Below, one piece after another: positions 42,962 through 53,356 of a stretch of 64,000 nucleotides of DNA (position 1 is the stretch's first letter; each line of letters begins with the position of its first letter). This DNA comes from Marinobacterium rhizophilum DSM 18822 (lineage in GTDB: Bacteria > Pseudomonadota > Gammaproteobacteria > Pseudomonadales > Balneatricaceae): positions 1 through 64,000 of the forward strand of contig NZ_KB899095.1 in NCBI RefSeq assembly GCF_000378045.1. The letters run 5' to 3'. A program made the translations under genes and the position numbers. The notes beneath the pieces are model-generated. The model was given only the letters and a program-made list of their open reading frames with translations. It was not told the DNA's origin and made no database searches.

Positions 42962-43744
42962 TTACAGCAGGCCGAAGTTTCGGGCCATGCCCAGCAGGCT
43001 GACCAGAATCAGCACCGCACCCAGCACGCGAAAGAACAGCGGCGTTTCGGCCCTCAGCAGGGTGCGGTGAAAGCGCTCGCCAAGCAGATGGCCGACAAAG
43101 GCGCAGGGCAGCAGCCAGAGATGGTGAATCAGCTGCAGGTCGACCCCGGCGATCAGGAAAGAGGTCATCTTGATCACCACCAGGATGAACCAGAGCACAA
43201 AGAGCGTATCGCGCAGCTGCTGTTTGGCCACATGAGTGCCATAGACCGCCACGATCAGCGGGGCACCGATAAGGGACGTCCCGCTGACGTAGCCGCCAAG
43301 CATCAGGAACAGTTTATCCACGTAGGGATTGTTGCTGCGAAAGGGCCGATCCAGCACGTAGCCGATCGCATAGACAATGACGATGCAAAAAATAATGCTG
43401 GTCATGATATTGCCCGGCAGTGTCAGCAGTCCGAAAACACCGATCAGCTTGGGAATGATCATGACCTTGAGAGAGCTTTTCAGATAGGCCCAGTCGATAT
43501 TGCCTTGCGGGCTGTCGTCACGTTCCCCTTGCACGCGCCTGTAACCCTGCCAGGCAATAAGGCTGGAAAACACCAGCAGATGCACCGCGATCAGTGGCAG
43601 AAAGACCAGGGGTTTGTCCAGAATCAGCAGCAGAAACGGTAGCGACAGCACCGCACCACCAAAGCCCAGACCGGAGCGCACGAAGCCGCTCCAGACAAAA
43701 ATCAGCCCGATCAGGGCATACTGCCAACCGAGTAAATCCGCCAT
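42962..43744 (-). CDS. TSUP (TauE/SafE) family membrane transporter
   Basis: A 260-residue protein with ~8 membrane helices and TSUP landmarks: SGFVRSGLGFGGAVLSLPFLLL near the N terminus and a second half-repeat with GGYVSGTSLIGAPLIVAVYG. The family exports sulfite, sulfoacetate or other small organic anions; the substrate is not shown by sequence. It is convergent with the sugar dehydrogenase. Confidence 0.9.
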   Translation of the reverse strand: MADLLGWQYALIGLIFVWSGFVRSGLGFGGAVLSLPFLLLILDKPLVFLPLIAVHLLVFSSLIAWQGYRRVQGERDDSPQGNIDWAYLKSSLKVMIIPKLIGVFGLLTLPGNIMTSIIFCIVIVYAIGYVLDRPFRSNNPYVDKLFLMLGGYVSGTSLIGAPLIVAVYGTHVAKQQLRDTLFVLWFILVVIKMTSFLIAGVDLQLIHHLWLLPCAFVGHLLGERFHRTLLRAETPLFFRVLGAVLILVSLLGMARNFGLL

Positions 43745-44645
43745 GGGAAATCGACATCCGTATCAGCCAGAAAGCGCGCAGCCTATCACTGAGATGACCT
43801 TGCTGCCCAGCCTTCTTCGGGCAGATCGTGTTCTGTCATGGGGGGGCAGACCTGTGGATTAGATGCTTCGCACAATAACGGGAGTGGCGGGATCAAAGTG
43901 CGTACGGTCAGACTCGGTGTAAAGAAAGAAAGGGCATCATGTGGCCGCTTGTGAAAGTGCTGCACAGAAGGCAGTAAGCACGGTCAGAGTATCAGGCACA
44001 AACCGCGACATCCCTGTCGCCATCACGCAGACAATTATCGGCTTCTCCAGCAAAGCCGCCGTCTTTCCCTGCGTCTTTCTCCAGCGTTTGTAATCGGTCT
44101 TGTGCAGGCGCACTTCATCAGCAAATGCACAGTTACCGCGGTATCAGGCAATAATCGCATAAAGCACGAAGCCCGCGTCCGGAAACCCCTCAAACAATGT
44201 TCGAAAGCCCCCCGAGCCCGGGCTCGTGATTTATCACTCTCTTTCGGCAGTCCGGCCATCCACTTTTGAATCCGTAACTTTGCGTCACCTGATTGCTCAG
44301 GCTTTGCCATTATCGAGTAGAGGATATTTTTCACCTCAACGTTGAGCACCAAAATATCTAACGGCACTCAGGAAAAAATATAGCAGTGCCTCAGGACTAT
44401 CTATAGACAAATTTGGCATATAAACCGCCCCTTTGCTGCATAGCAACGCAGGGAATCGGTTTAACCTTGCACGATCAGCCGTTAGTCGGTTTCAGCGGGC
44501 ATGAATACAGGTACTCGCCAGCCGTCAACGCAAGTTCATTATCCAAGCGAACCCTTTTAAAGCAGACTGAAAGCGCGCTGACATTCATTTGCCGTACACT
44601 GGCAACGGGTTATAGCTGATACAAACTGCCTGGAGGACGAATCGG
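43745..44645. other. Gene-poor 0.9-kb stretch
   Basis: About 900 bases between the TSUP and DUF3108 genes with no convincing coding sequence. Base composition is visibly less GC-biased than in the flanking genes. A 110-codon minus-strand frame (44035-44367) has an Arg/Cys-rich composition, no ribosome binding site and no recognisable family. I saw no tRNA or clean repeats. The right end contains the DUF3108 promoter region. Confidence 0.5.
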
Positions 44646-45353
44646 ATGTTCAAACGCCTTGCCCCCGTATTGTCGCTCGGCCTCTTCTGCGCCGGGCATG
44701 CCCTGGCCGCCGATCCGCTGCTATCCGCCCACTACGGTGCCCGCTACAAGGGCTTTGACCTTGCGCTGGTACGGACACTCAGGCCGCTGGGCAACAATCG
44801 CTTTGTGTTTGAGTCCCGCGCCGAGAGTGCCATTGCCAGCATTGAGGAAAGCAGCACCTTCAGCCGCGATGCCAGCGGCCACTGGACGCCGGAACGCTAT
44901 CACTACAAGCGATCAGTGCTGGGAATACCGAAAGAATACGAGCTGCATTTTAATGCCCGCGGCGACAAGGTGACCTATAGCGACAAGAAGGGCCAGCGCG
45001 CCATCAGCACCTCGCCGGGCACACTCGACCCCTTGCTGTATCAGCTTAAGCTGCAACAGGACCTGGCGCGCAAGAGCGGCGACTACCGCTACCGCTTTGT
45101 GAGTCGCAGTAAACTCAAGGACTATCGTTTTACCATAACCGGCAACGAGAAGCTGACGCTGAACGGGCGCAAGTTCGACACCCTGCGCCTGCGCAAGCAG
45201 GACAACAATGACAGCCAGGAAACCGTTATGTGGTTCAGTCCCGACAACGGCTACCAGCTCATGCGCCTGCGACATACCGAGGACGACGACAGTTACAGTA
45301 TCAGTCTCAAGACGCTGCAGCAGAGCCCGGACTTCAGCACCTGGCTGGAGTGA
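44646..45353 (+). CDS. DUF3108 domain periplasmic protein
   Basis: A 235-residue protein with a signal peptide (MFKRLAPVLSLGLFCAGHALA) and a beta-rich body matching DUF3108: YKGFDLALVRTLRPLGNNRFVFESRAES, then SVLGIPKEYELHFN and LDPLLYQLKLQQDLA, and YPxxLR-like end region KFDTLRLRK. The family is found in the envelope of proteobacteria; its role is unknown, although it resembles lipocalin-like barrels. GGAGGA precedes the ATG. Confidence 0.85.
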   Translation: MFKRLAPVLSLGLFCAGHALAADPLLSAHYGARYKGFDLALVRTLRPLGNNRFVFESRAESAIASIEESSTFSRDASGHWTPERYHYKRSVLGIPKEYELHFNARGDKVTYSDKKGQRAISTSPGTLDPLLYQLKLQQDLARKSGDYRYRFVSRSKLKDYRFTITGNEKLTLNGRKFDTLRLRKQDNNDSQETVMWFSPDNGYQLMRLRHTEDDDSYSISLKTLQQSPDFSTWLE

Positions 45354-45363
45354 TTCCTGCTGC

Positions 45364-45843
45364 CTATCGGCTCTGTAGCGTAGCGAGCGAGATAAGTACA
45401 CCAAACTGTTCACACCAGATCACCACCGTCTGATAGCCGGCCAGGTCCACACCGGCCGGAACCGGATAGTTTTGACTGCCCGAGAACGCTTTCAGGCGCC
45501 CTAGATCCACGAACATAGTCTGCTCAACCGCCGTATCGGCGTTGACCTCGCCTGGTACCAGATAAACATGGTACTTGGGCCCCGGGCCTACTTCGAAATC
45601 GGCCTCCAAATGCAGCCATGCTGCGTAAACACTGACCCCACCCCGACCATAATGAACCGGATCCGACGGGTTCGCATGAATAAAGCGGCCGCTAGCGACT
45701 TGCTCGCCCGTCATCAGCCCTGCCAGGCTTTCGTTCACCGGAGCGGGGGGAAACAGGTACGGAAAAGCAAAAATACCCAGCGCAAAGCCCCCGACTCCTC
45801 CGACAATAACCCCGAGCAGAATCCCAATAATAATATTCTTCAT
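45364..45843 (-). CDS. DM13 domain membrane-anchored protein
   Basis: A 159-residue protein with one N-terminal anchor (MKNIIIGILLGVIVGGVGGFALGIF) and a DM13-type electron-transfer-like domain (ASGRFIHAN, GPKYHVYLVPGE, FVDLGRLKAFSGSQNYPVPAGVDLAGYQTVVIWCEQFGVLIS in outline). The conserved Cys in VIWCEQF is present. ATG 45843 is preferred; the upstream extension to 45990 runs through a terminator. DM13 proteins are suspected to bind a redox cofactor. Confidence 0.87.
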   Translation of the reverse strand: MKNIIIGILLGVIVGGVGGFALGIFAFPYLFPPAPVNESLAGLMTGEQVASGRFIHANPSDPVHYGRGGVSVYAAWLHLEADFEVGPGPKYHVYLVPGEVNADTAVEQTMFVDLGRLKAFSGSQNYPVPAGVDLAGYQTVVIWCEQFGVLISLATLQSR

Positions 45844-45947
45844 GGCCTGATCCACCGACAACAAACCGATGCCACCAGTGTAGTCGCGGTTAACACGCGA
45901 CCATCGCCTGTCCGACGGCGGTCTACAATTGCACACCACCAAACGCA

Positions 45948-45981
45948 AAAGGCCGGCAATCTTTGCAGACTGCCGGCCTTT
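45948..45981 (-). terminator. Intrinsic terminator after thiC
   Basis: Perfect 11-bp stem AAAGGCCGGCA / TGCCGGCCTTT with a 12-base loop, 24 bases past the thiC stop. On the minus strand the stem's closing Ts are followed by TGCG, giving a short U-run. It is positioned to end the thiamin operon. Confidence 0.8.
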
Positions 45982-46004
45982 ATTTGCCACCCAAGCCTAA
46001 CCGA

Positions 46005-48002
<1,998 letters not shown>

Positions 48003-48034
48003 TCAGGTCAGTCAAATACTGTGGGTAGAAGGCT

Positions 48035-48697
48035 TCAGGTGCTCAGATCGAGCCCCATCTGCCAGAAGGCCACTTCCATCCGGGTCGCGGTATGGAAGGT
48101 CCTTGTCAGCTCGTCGAACCGACGGGCCGGCATGTCGGCACAGAGTTCATCCAGCAGACGCATTTCGGCCGCGGCGATGTCCTGGTACTCGTCGCTGGCG
48201 TACATCTCGATCCAGGCCCGGTAGGGATTTCCTTCCAGCTGCGTAAAGGGCTGATCCATCAGCCAGCGGGCCACTTCGGCATAACCGACGATGCAGGGCG
48301 CCAGGGCCGCATGCAGATCCGCGAGGTCGCCGCACAGGCCCGAGTCCAGCACGTAACGGGTATAGGCCACAGTAGCCGCCGCTTCCGGCAGGTGCTGCAG
48401 TTCTGCCTCGCTGATACCCCAGTCGGCGCAATACTGCACATGCAGGCCAATCTCGATATCGAGCATGGCGTTGATGCCCTGCTGGGCATAGCGCATCTGC
48501 TCCAGGGTGCGGCTCTTGTATACCGCCAGGCCCCAGGCCCGGCTGAACTGCAGCAGGAACAGGTAGTCCTGTTTCAGGTAATGGGCAAAGGATTCCCGCG
48601 CCAGGGTACCGTCCCCCAGGCCACGCACAAATGCATGCTGGATATAGGCATCCCAGTCGGGCTGGGCCGCGCGCTTGAGCTGTTCATACACGGACAT
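48035..48697 (-). CDS. tenA: TenA aminopyrimidine aminohydrolase
   Basis: A 220-residue TenA-family protein that salvages thiamin breakdown products by hydrolysing aminopyrimidines to HMP. The expected active-site features are present: Asp in KQDYLFLLQF, the nucleophile Cys in APCIVGYAE with Tyr four residues later, a Tyr in EMYASDEY and the C-terminal Glu in MEVAFWQM. This is the TenA_C type. The ATG at 48697 is 3 bases from the stop of the preceding paralogue, with AGGAG spanning the junction. Confidence 0.92.
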   Translation of the reverse strand: MSVYEQLKRAAQPDWDAYIQHAFVRGLGDGTLARESFAHYLKQDYLFLLQFSRAWGLAVYKSRTLEQMRYAQQGINAMLDIEIGLHVQYCADWGISEAELQHLPEAAATVAYTRYVLDSGLCGDLADLHAALAPCIVGYAEVARWLMDQPFTQLEGNPYRAWIEMYASDEYQDIAAAEMRLLDELCADMPARRFDELTRTFHTATRMEVAFWQMGLDLST

Positions 48698-48700
48698 ATG

Positions 48701-49357
48701 TCACTCCTGCTCGGTCAACAAAACATCAAAGAACGCCTGTTCCAGCCAGGCCATGCGGCTAAAACGCTGCTCCAGGCGCTCCCGATCCGCCGCGTTGAGG
48801 TCGCCAAAACTGTCGAGCTGCGCCCGCAGCCAGGCGACAAAGGCCTCGAACTCGGGCAGCACGTGGAGTTCGATCCATTCGTGCAACCAGAAGCGCGTCG
48901 GCGGCGCCTTTTGCGCCTCGCGCTGTGCCCAGCTCAGATACACCCATTCGGCACAGGCCAGCACCACAATCATGTCGGCGTAGCCACAGGCCTGGGCATC
49001 ACGCATCTCCCGCGCCAGCAACTGGGCCACCGGATTCAGCGCCGGCGCCCGGTACTGCGCAGGCTCCAGGCCCAGTGCGGCAAAAGAACGTTCAAAGTAG
49101 TCATTTTCGGCCGACGTCAGCGCCGCCAGGAATCCCGCCAGCACGCCCTTGGACGCCATGTCCGGTGCCGCCGCAATGCTGAGCGCGGCATGATCGGCTA
49201 GGGTGCCGATGAAGGCGTAATCCTGCAGCAGGTAGCGAAGATAGACCGCATTCGGCAGGCTGTCGTCACCCAGTTGCACGGTGAACGGATGCTCAACGGC
49301 ACCACTCCACCAGGGCTCGGCATTGCGGCGCAGCTGTTCGGAAAATGACATGCTCAT
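48701..49357 (-). CDS. TenA-family paralogue (TenA_E-like)
   Basis: A 218-residue TenA-fold protein clearly related to, but diverged from, its neighbour. It keeps the Asp (LQDYAFIG) and C-terminal Glu (WLEQAFFD), but the nucleophile region reads LACAEWVY, where the Tyr spacing places Ala rather than Cys at the catalytic position and a Glu beside it. That pattern fits the TenA_E subgroup, which is thought to act on a different thiamin degradation product. GGAG precedes ATG 49357. Confidence 0.85.
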   Translation of the reverse strand: MSMSFSEQLRRNAEPWWSGAVEHPFTVQLGDDSLPNAVYLRYLLQDYAFIGTLADHAALSIAAAPDMASKGVLAGFLAALTSAENDYFERSFAALGLEPAQYRAPALNPVAQLLAREMRDAQACGYADMIVVLACAEWVYLSWAQREAQKAPPTRFWLHEWIELHVLPEFEAFVAWLRAQLDSFGDLNAADRERLEQRFSRMAWLEQAFFDVLLTEQE

Positions 49358-49372
49358 CGAAGCTCCAGCGTC

Positions 49373-50317
49373 TTACTTGGGTTCTATTGCGTAGGTCGAT
49401 ACAGCAGGATTCGACTTGGTCAGCCCCTGGGCCTGCATAAAGGCGCCCACGCGCTCGTAACGGCCAGTGTCCAGCGCCGCCGGGCGCAGGGCGAAGCGGG
49501 TCAGGGTATCGGCCCAGGCGCGCTTGTTCAGCTCGTTGTCCAGGTCCGCCTTATAGCTCTTGAAGCTATTCCAGGCTGCGTCCGGATGATTGACGATAAA
49601 CTGGGTCGCCTTTTCCAGCGCACGCATGAACCGGCCGTACTTGGGATCCTTGCGATCCTTGTTGTTGACCACCAGCACCAGCTCGTCGTAGGCCGGCACA
49701 CCCAGCTCTTCAACGTAAAACGCCCGTCCAGGATGACCCTCGATATCCATCTGGTTCAGCTCGAAATTGCGGTAGGCACCGATCACGGCATCTACGTTGC
49801 CGGTGATCAGCGACGGCGACAGCGACCAGTTGACGTTTACCATTTCGATATCCGACAGTTCCAGACCTTCACGGGCCAGCATGGCTTTCAGCAGTGCATC
49901 CTCAAAACCGCCCACCGAGTAGCCGACTTTCTTGCCCTTAAGGTCCTCGATCGACTTGATCTCGCTGCTTTCCAGCACCACCAGGGAATTCAGCGGCGTG
50001 GCCACCAGGGTACCGACGCGGCTCAGCGGCAGGCCTTCATCCACCTGTACATGCAGCTGCGGCTGGTACGACACGGCCATGTCAGCCTTGCCGGCGGCAA
50101 CCAGCTTGGGCGGCATGGACGGGTCCGCCGGCTCCTGCATGACGACCTCGAGTCCCTGCTCCTTGAAGTAGCCTTGCTGCTGCGCCACGATCAGCGGACC
50201 GTGGTCCGGGTTGATAAACCAGTCCAGCAGCAGCGTAACCTTGTCCGCCGCCATGGCATTCGCACTCAGCAGCGCACCGGCCAGTATGGCGGCAACCTTT
50301 TGTTTTGTTATTTTCAT
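49373..50317 (-). CDS. thiY: Pyrimidine (FAMP/HMP) ABC transporter substrate-binding protein
   Basis: A 314-residue periplasmic protein with a signal peptide (MKITKQKVAAILAGALLSANAMA). The mature part has the NMT1/ThiY pattern: VTLLLDWFINPDHGPLIVAQQQGYF, then MPPKLVAAGKADMAVSYQPQ and GKKVGYSVGGFEDALL. ThiY binds N-formyl-aminopyrimidine or HMP. ATG 50317 has GGAGG 8 bases upstream and overlaps the permease stop. Confidence 0.9.
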   Translation of the reverse strand: MKITKQKVAAILAGALLSANAMAADKVTLLLDWFINPDHGPLIVAQQQGYFKEQGLEVVMQEPADPSMPPKLVAAGKADMAVSYQPQLHVQVDEGLPLSRVGTLVATPLNSLVVLESSEIKSIEDLKGKKVGYSVGGFEDALLKAMLAREGLELSDIEMVNVNWSLSPSLITGNVDAVIGAYRNFELNQMDIEGHPGRAFYVEELGVPAYDELVLVVNNKDRKDPKYGRFMRALEKATQFIVNHPDAAWNSFKSYKADLDNELNKRAWADTLTRFALRPAALDTGRYERVGAFMQAQGLTKSNPAVSTYAIEPK

Positions 50318-51108
50318 CAATCTGCCTCCCGGGCATCATCAAACAGGGTTTCCGACTGCCAGGGCATCAAGCGTCTGAGCAACCGATCTATCAGGAAATA
50401 CAGGCTCACCGCCATCACTGACAGCACCAGCAGGGCGGCGAACATCAGGTCCACCTGCATGCGCGCATTGGCATGCAGCATCAGGTAGCCAAGGCCCGTG
50501 GATGAACCAACCCACTCCCCCACCACCGCGCCAATGGGTGCCACCGAGGCCGCCACCCGCAGACCCGAGCCCAGCGCCGGCAGCGCCGACGGCAAGCGGA
50601 TCTGCAGCAGCTGGGTACGCCTGTCCGCACCCAGGATACGGGCCAGTTCCAGCCAGGCCGCCGGAGCATGACGCAAACCGTCGTAACAGGCCGCCGTCAC
50701 CGGGAAATAGATGATCAGCGTGGCCATTGCCACCTTGGAGGCCATGCCATATCCCAGCCAGAGCATCAGTACCGGCGCCAGCGCGAATACCGGTATGGAC
50801 TGGCTGATCACCAGGACCGGCAGCATCCAGGCCCGCAGGCGGCGAAACCAGATCAGTGACAGGGCGCTGCAAAGGCCCAGTAACACCCCCAGCATCAGGC
50901 CCAGCAGTATTTCCGCCAGGGTCACACCGGCATGCTGCACTAACAGGCCGGCATTGGCGTACAGCGCTTCCAGCACCCGCAGTGGCCCGGGCAGAATAAA
51001 GTGCGGCGCATCGGTCAGCCATACCAGCAACTGCCAGATGCCACAGAGGCCTGCGGCAATGCCCAGACTGCGCAGTGCGTTCACCGGTACACCGCCATCG
51101 GCAAACAA
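50317..51108 (-). CDS. thiX: Pyrimidine ABC transporter permease
   Basis: A 263-residue inner-membrane protein with ~6 helices and the EAA-like loop of binding-protein-dependent permeases (DGLRHAPAAWLELARILGADRRTQLLQIRLPSALPALGSGLR in outline). It belongs to the SsuC/ThiX branch. The track start is TTG at 51108; a GTG at 51084 is an alternative, and neither has a good ribosome binding site. It is flanked by thiZ and thiY. Confidence 0.88.
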   Translation of the reverse strand: MFADGGVPVNALRSLGIAAGLCGIWQLLVWLTDAPHFILPGPLRVLEALYANAGLLVQHAGVTLAEILLGLMLGVLLGLCSALSLIWFRRLRAWMLPVLVISQSIPVFALAPVLMLWLGYGMASKVAMATLIIYFPVTAACYDGLRHAPAAWLELARILGADRRTQLLQIRLPSALPALGSGLRVAASVAPIGAVVGEWVGSSTGLGYLMLHANARMQVDLMFAALLVLSVMAVSLYFLIDRLLRRLMPWQSETLFDDAREAD

Positions 51109-51160
51109 CGATGCCGCACAGATCCGGACTCACAACCCCAGCCCGCAATCCGCTGCGCCC

Positions 51161-51898
51161 TCATTCAGACACCTCCATCAGCTGACGCAGCAGGCGCCCC
51201 TGCAGCTCAAGTACCTGCGGCTGATCGACTGCCCGGGGCGGTGCGTCCTGTGGGCGCAGCGGCTCAGTCAGCCGGGCCGGGCTGCCCTGCAGCACCAGCA
51301 CCTGATCGCCCAGGCGCAGCGCCTCAAGCGGGTCGTGGGTGATCAGCAACACCGTGCGATCGGCCAGCAGATGAGCCGCCAGATCCTGCAGTTTCAGTCG
51401 CGTTACGGCATCCAGCGCCGAAAAGGGTTCATCCATCAGCACCAGTGGCCGGTCTTCCATCAGCATGCGTGCCAGTGCCACTCGCTGTCGCTGGCCGCCT
51501 GAAAGCGCCGCCGGATAGCGACTGTCCAGCCCCGTCAAACCCACCTGGCTGAGCAGATAACGCGCTTGTTCACGCTGGGCATGCGTGACTCTGCTGTGAC
51601 GCAAGCGGGGCCCCAGCAACACGTTGTCCAGCACGCTCAACCAGGGCAGCAGCAAATCCTGCTGTGCCATCCACGCCACGCGCCCGGCCAGTGCCTTGCC
51701 ATCACTGGCGATAATCTCTGCCCGCACCTGCATCTGCTCGGTGAGGCCCGCCAGCAGGCGCAGCAGCGAACTCTTTCCCACACCGGACTGACCCAGCAGA
51801 CAGGTCCATTCGCCGGCCGGCAAATGGAAACTCAGATCGCTGAAAACGCTGTGGCCCTGCCAGGCCAGACTTGCGTTGCGTACGTCAATTCCGAGCAT
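51161..51898 (-). CDS. thiZ: Pyrimidine ABC transporter ATP-binding protein
   Basis: A 245-residue ABC ATPase: Walker A GQSGVGKSS (~37-45), Q-loop MAQQDLLLPW, signature LSGGQRQR, Walker B LVLMDEPFSALD and switch His in LLITHD. It belongs to the nitrate/sulfonate/taurine/thiamin branch. It lies 8 bases after thiD and 52 bases before the permease. Confidence 0.9.
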   Translation of the reverse strand: MLGIDVRNASLAWQGHSVFSDLSFHLPAGEWTCLLGQSGVGKSSLLRLLAGLTEQMQVRAEIIASDGKALAGRVAWMAQQDLLLPWLSVLDNVLLGPRLRHSRVTHAQREQARYLLSQVGLTGLDSRYPAALSGGQRQRVALARMLMEDRPLVLMDEPFSALDAVTRLKLQDLAAHLLADRTVLLITHDPLEALRLGDQVLVLQGSPARLTEPLRPQDAPPRAVDQPQVLELQGRLLRQLMEVSE

Positions 51899-51906
51899 GG
51901 GTCAGC

Positions 51907-52725
51907 TCACCACCAGCGGTGAAAATGGTGCACCGGGCCGTGGCCGGAACCGATCTCAAGCCGGTCCGCCGCCTCGATGGCTGCGCTGATATAGGCCTTG
52001 GCGTTCTCGACGGCAGCCCGCACGGACTCTCCACGTGCCAGCTGCGCGGCGATGGCGGAAGACAGCGTGCAGCCGGTACCGTGGGTATTGCGCGTATCGA
52101 TCCTGCGCGCTGGCAGCCAAAGCAGCTGCTCGGGGGTGCACAACAGATCCGCGCTGTCCTCACCTTGCAGGTGGCCACCTTTGAGCAGCACCGCCTGCGG
52201 GCCCAGCGCCAGCAGCGCCTGGGCAGCGCGAATCATCTCGTCGCGGCAGGACGGTTCCGGGCAATCGAGCAGTACGGCCGCTTCCGGCAAGTTGGGGGTC
52301 AGAATAGTCGCCAGTGGCAGCAACTCGGTACGCAGACTTTCAACGGCGGCCTCGGCCAGCAACTTGTCACCGCTTTTGGCGACCATGACAGGATCGAGCA
52401 CAATATTGCGGGCGTCATAGCGCTTCAGCTCTTCGGCCACCACCGCGATAACGGCCGGCTGACTGAGCATGCCTATTTTCACGGCACCGACGGCAAGATC
52501 ATCAAACACGGTCTGGATCTGGCTGCGGACAAATTCCGGCGGCACATCCTGAATGGCACGAACTTCACGGGTATTCTGGGCCGTCAGTGCGGCGATAACC
52601 GTCGCACCATAAACGCCGAGCGCTGAAAATGCCTTGAGATCGGCCTGAATCCCGGCACCCCCGCCGGAATCGGACCCGGCAATGGTCAGTGCAATGGGAC
52701 AGGCATGCGGGGAACGCTGCTGCAT
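51907..52725 (-). CDS. thiD: Hydroxymethylpyrimidine/phosphomethylpyrimidine kinase
   Basis: A 272-residue ribokinase-fold enzyme phosphorylating HMP and HMP-P. GSDSGGGAGIQADLKAFSALGVYG lies near the N terminus (split here: GSDSGGGAGIQADLK then AFSALGVYG), and the anion-hole motif THGTGCTLSSAIAA near residue 220. ATG 52725 has AGGAG 7 bases upstream; a longer reading to 52767 is not supported. It is the first gene below the TPP riboswitch. Confidence 0.95.
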   Translation of the reverse strand: MQQRSPHACPIALTIAGSDSGGGAGIQADLKAFSALGVYGATVIAALTAQNTREVRAIQDVPPEFVRSQIQTVFDDLAVGAVKIGMLSQPAVIAVVAEELKRYDARNIVLDPVMVAKSGDKLLAEAAVESLRTELLPLATILTPNLPEAAVLLDCPEPSCRDEMIRAAQALLALGPQAVLLKGGHLQGEDSADLLCTPEQLLWLPARRIDTRNTHGTGCTLSSAIAAQLARGESVRAAVENAKAYISAAIEAADRLEIGSGHGPVHHFHRWW

Positions 52726-52802
52726 GATCGACTCCTGTATAGATTTGGCTGTCGGCCAGAAATACACCAGGAGAACGAAGAAATGGGGATATACGACATA
52801 TC

Positions 52803-52924
52803 TCGATTCCTACACCGGTACTAACCGGATCAGGTTCAACGGGTTTGATCTCAGCCCCTCAAATGACCAGACACGATAGCGGCAAACCGGTATCAGCCTG
52901 ATGCTTTTTAAGGCACCCCGACAA
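52803..52924 (-). ncRNA. TPP riboswitch (THI element)
   Basis: On the minus strand the element starts with GTCGGGGTGCC, has the conserved GGGGCTGAGATCAAACCC core, then GAACCTGATCCGG, and ends with TACCGGTGTAGGAA, all in the right order and spacing. The segment between GGGGTGCC and CTGAGA is longer than in E. coli thiC, implying an extended P3 stem. It lies 77 bases before the thiD start. The binding of thiamin pyrophosphate should reduce expression of the downstream operon; no terminator hairpin is obvious, so control may be at translation. Confidence 0.95.
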
Positions 52925-52932
52925 GAAGGCGT

Positions 52933-53157
52933 CTAGTCTATGCGTTTGACGGGGACAATGTCCACGGCCAAATTGATATCATCGCTGGATCCACCGAAAC
53001 GAAAAACATCCGCCGGCCGCCTTACTGCAAACTGTAAATTCTTGGTAACAGTACAGATGCCTTTTGCGTCAAACACGCGACGCAAGGCCAAATGTGTAAC
53101 TAAAACGAAACAACTTTTAGGACTTTTTCCTATATCAAAAAATTCCGCAGCGACCAT
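52933..53157 (-). CDS. Doubtful 74-codon ORF upstream of the riboswitch
   Basis: An open frame from ATG 53157 to TAG 52933 with a globular-looking composition (GICTVTKNLQFAVRRPADVFRFGG) but no known family and visibly lower GC than neighbours. The best ribosome binding site (AGGAG) upstream leads into an ATG immediately followed by TGA, six bases before this frame's TTG/ATG starts. It ends 9 bases before the riboswitch and overlaps its probable promoter. Confidence 0.25.
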   Translation of the reverse strand: MVAAEFFDIGKSPKSCFVLVTHLALRRVFDAKGICTVTKNLQFAVRRPADVFRFGGSSDDINLAVDIVPVKRID

Positions 53158-53282
53158 AATCAATCACATGGATCTCCTGTTCATGGAACGAATGACAAGG
53201 ATGGCCTCGGTTAGCGCAAAGGACGAATCGGACGCACGCAGGACGCAATTCTAGCGCATGGAAAATGGAAGCCAGACTAAGA

Positions 53283-53318
53283 GGGCGTGATGACGGATCA
53301 TCACGCCCTTTTATTTTA
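53283..53318 (+). terminator. Strong intrinsic terminator, plus-strand orientation
   Basis: An 11-bp perfect stem GGGCGTGATGA / TCATCACGCCC with a 4-base loop, followed on the plus strand by TTTTATTTTAT. It is 49 bases beyond the SDR stop on the other strand and may also slow minus-strand transcription, but its T-run points rightwards, although no sound plus-strand gene precedes it. Confidence 0.8.
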
Positions 53319-53356
53319 TCCATGTTTTACAGCATATTAGCTGAGCTACAGGCACT

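Noticed and set aside
44035-44367. 110-codon minus-strand frame
   Set aside because: Arg/Cys-rich, no ribosome binding site and no recognisable family; treated as non-coding.
52940-53254. 104-codon plus-strand frame before the rightward terminator
   Set aside because: Poor start signal, Lys/Arg/Ser-rich non-globular composition and overlap with the opposite-strand frame; not enough to call a gene.
53333-53352. tRNA-like text GCCTGTAGCTCAGCT on the minus strand
   Set aside because: Matches the D-arm region of a tRNA for only ~15 bases; no anticodon or T-arm follows. Possibly chance.
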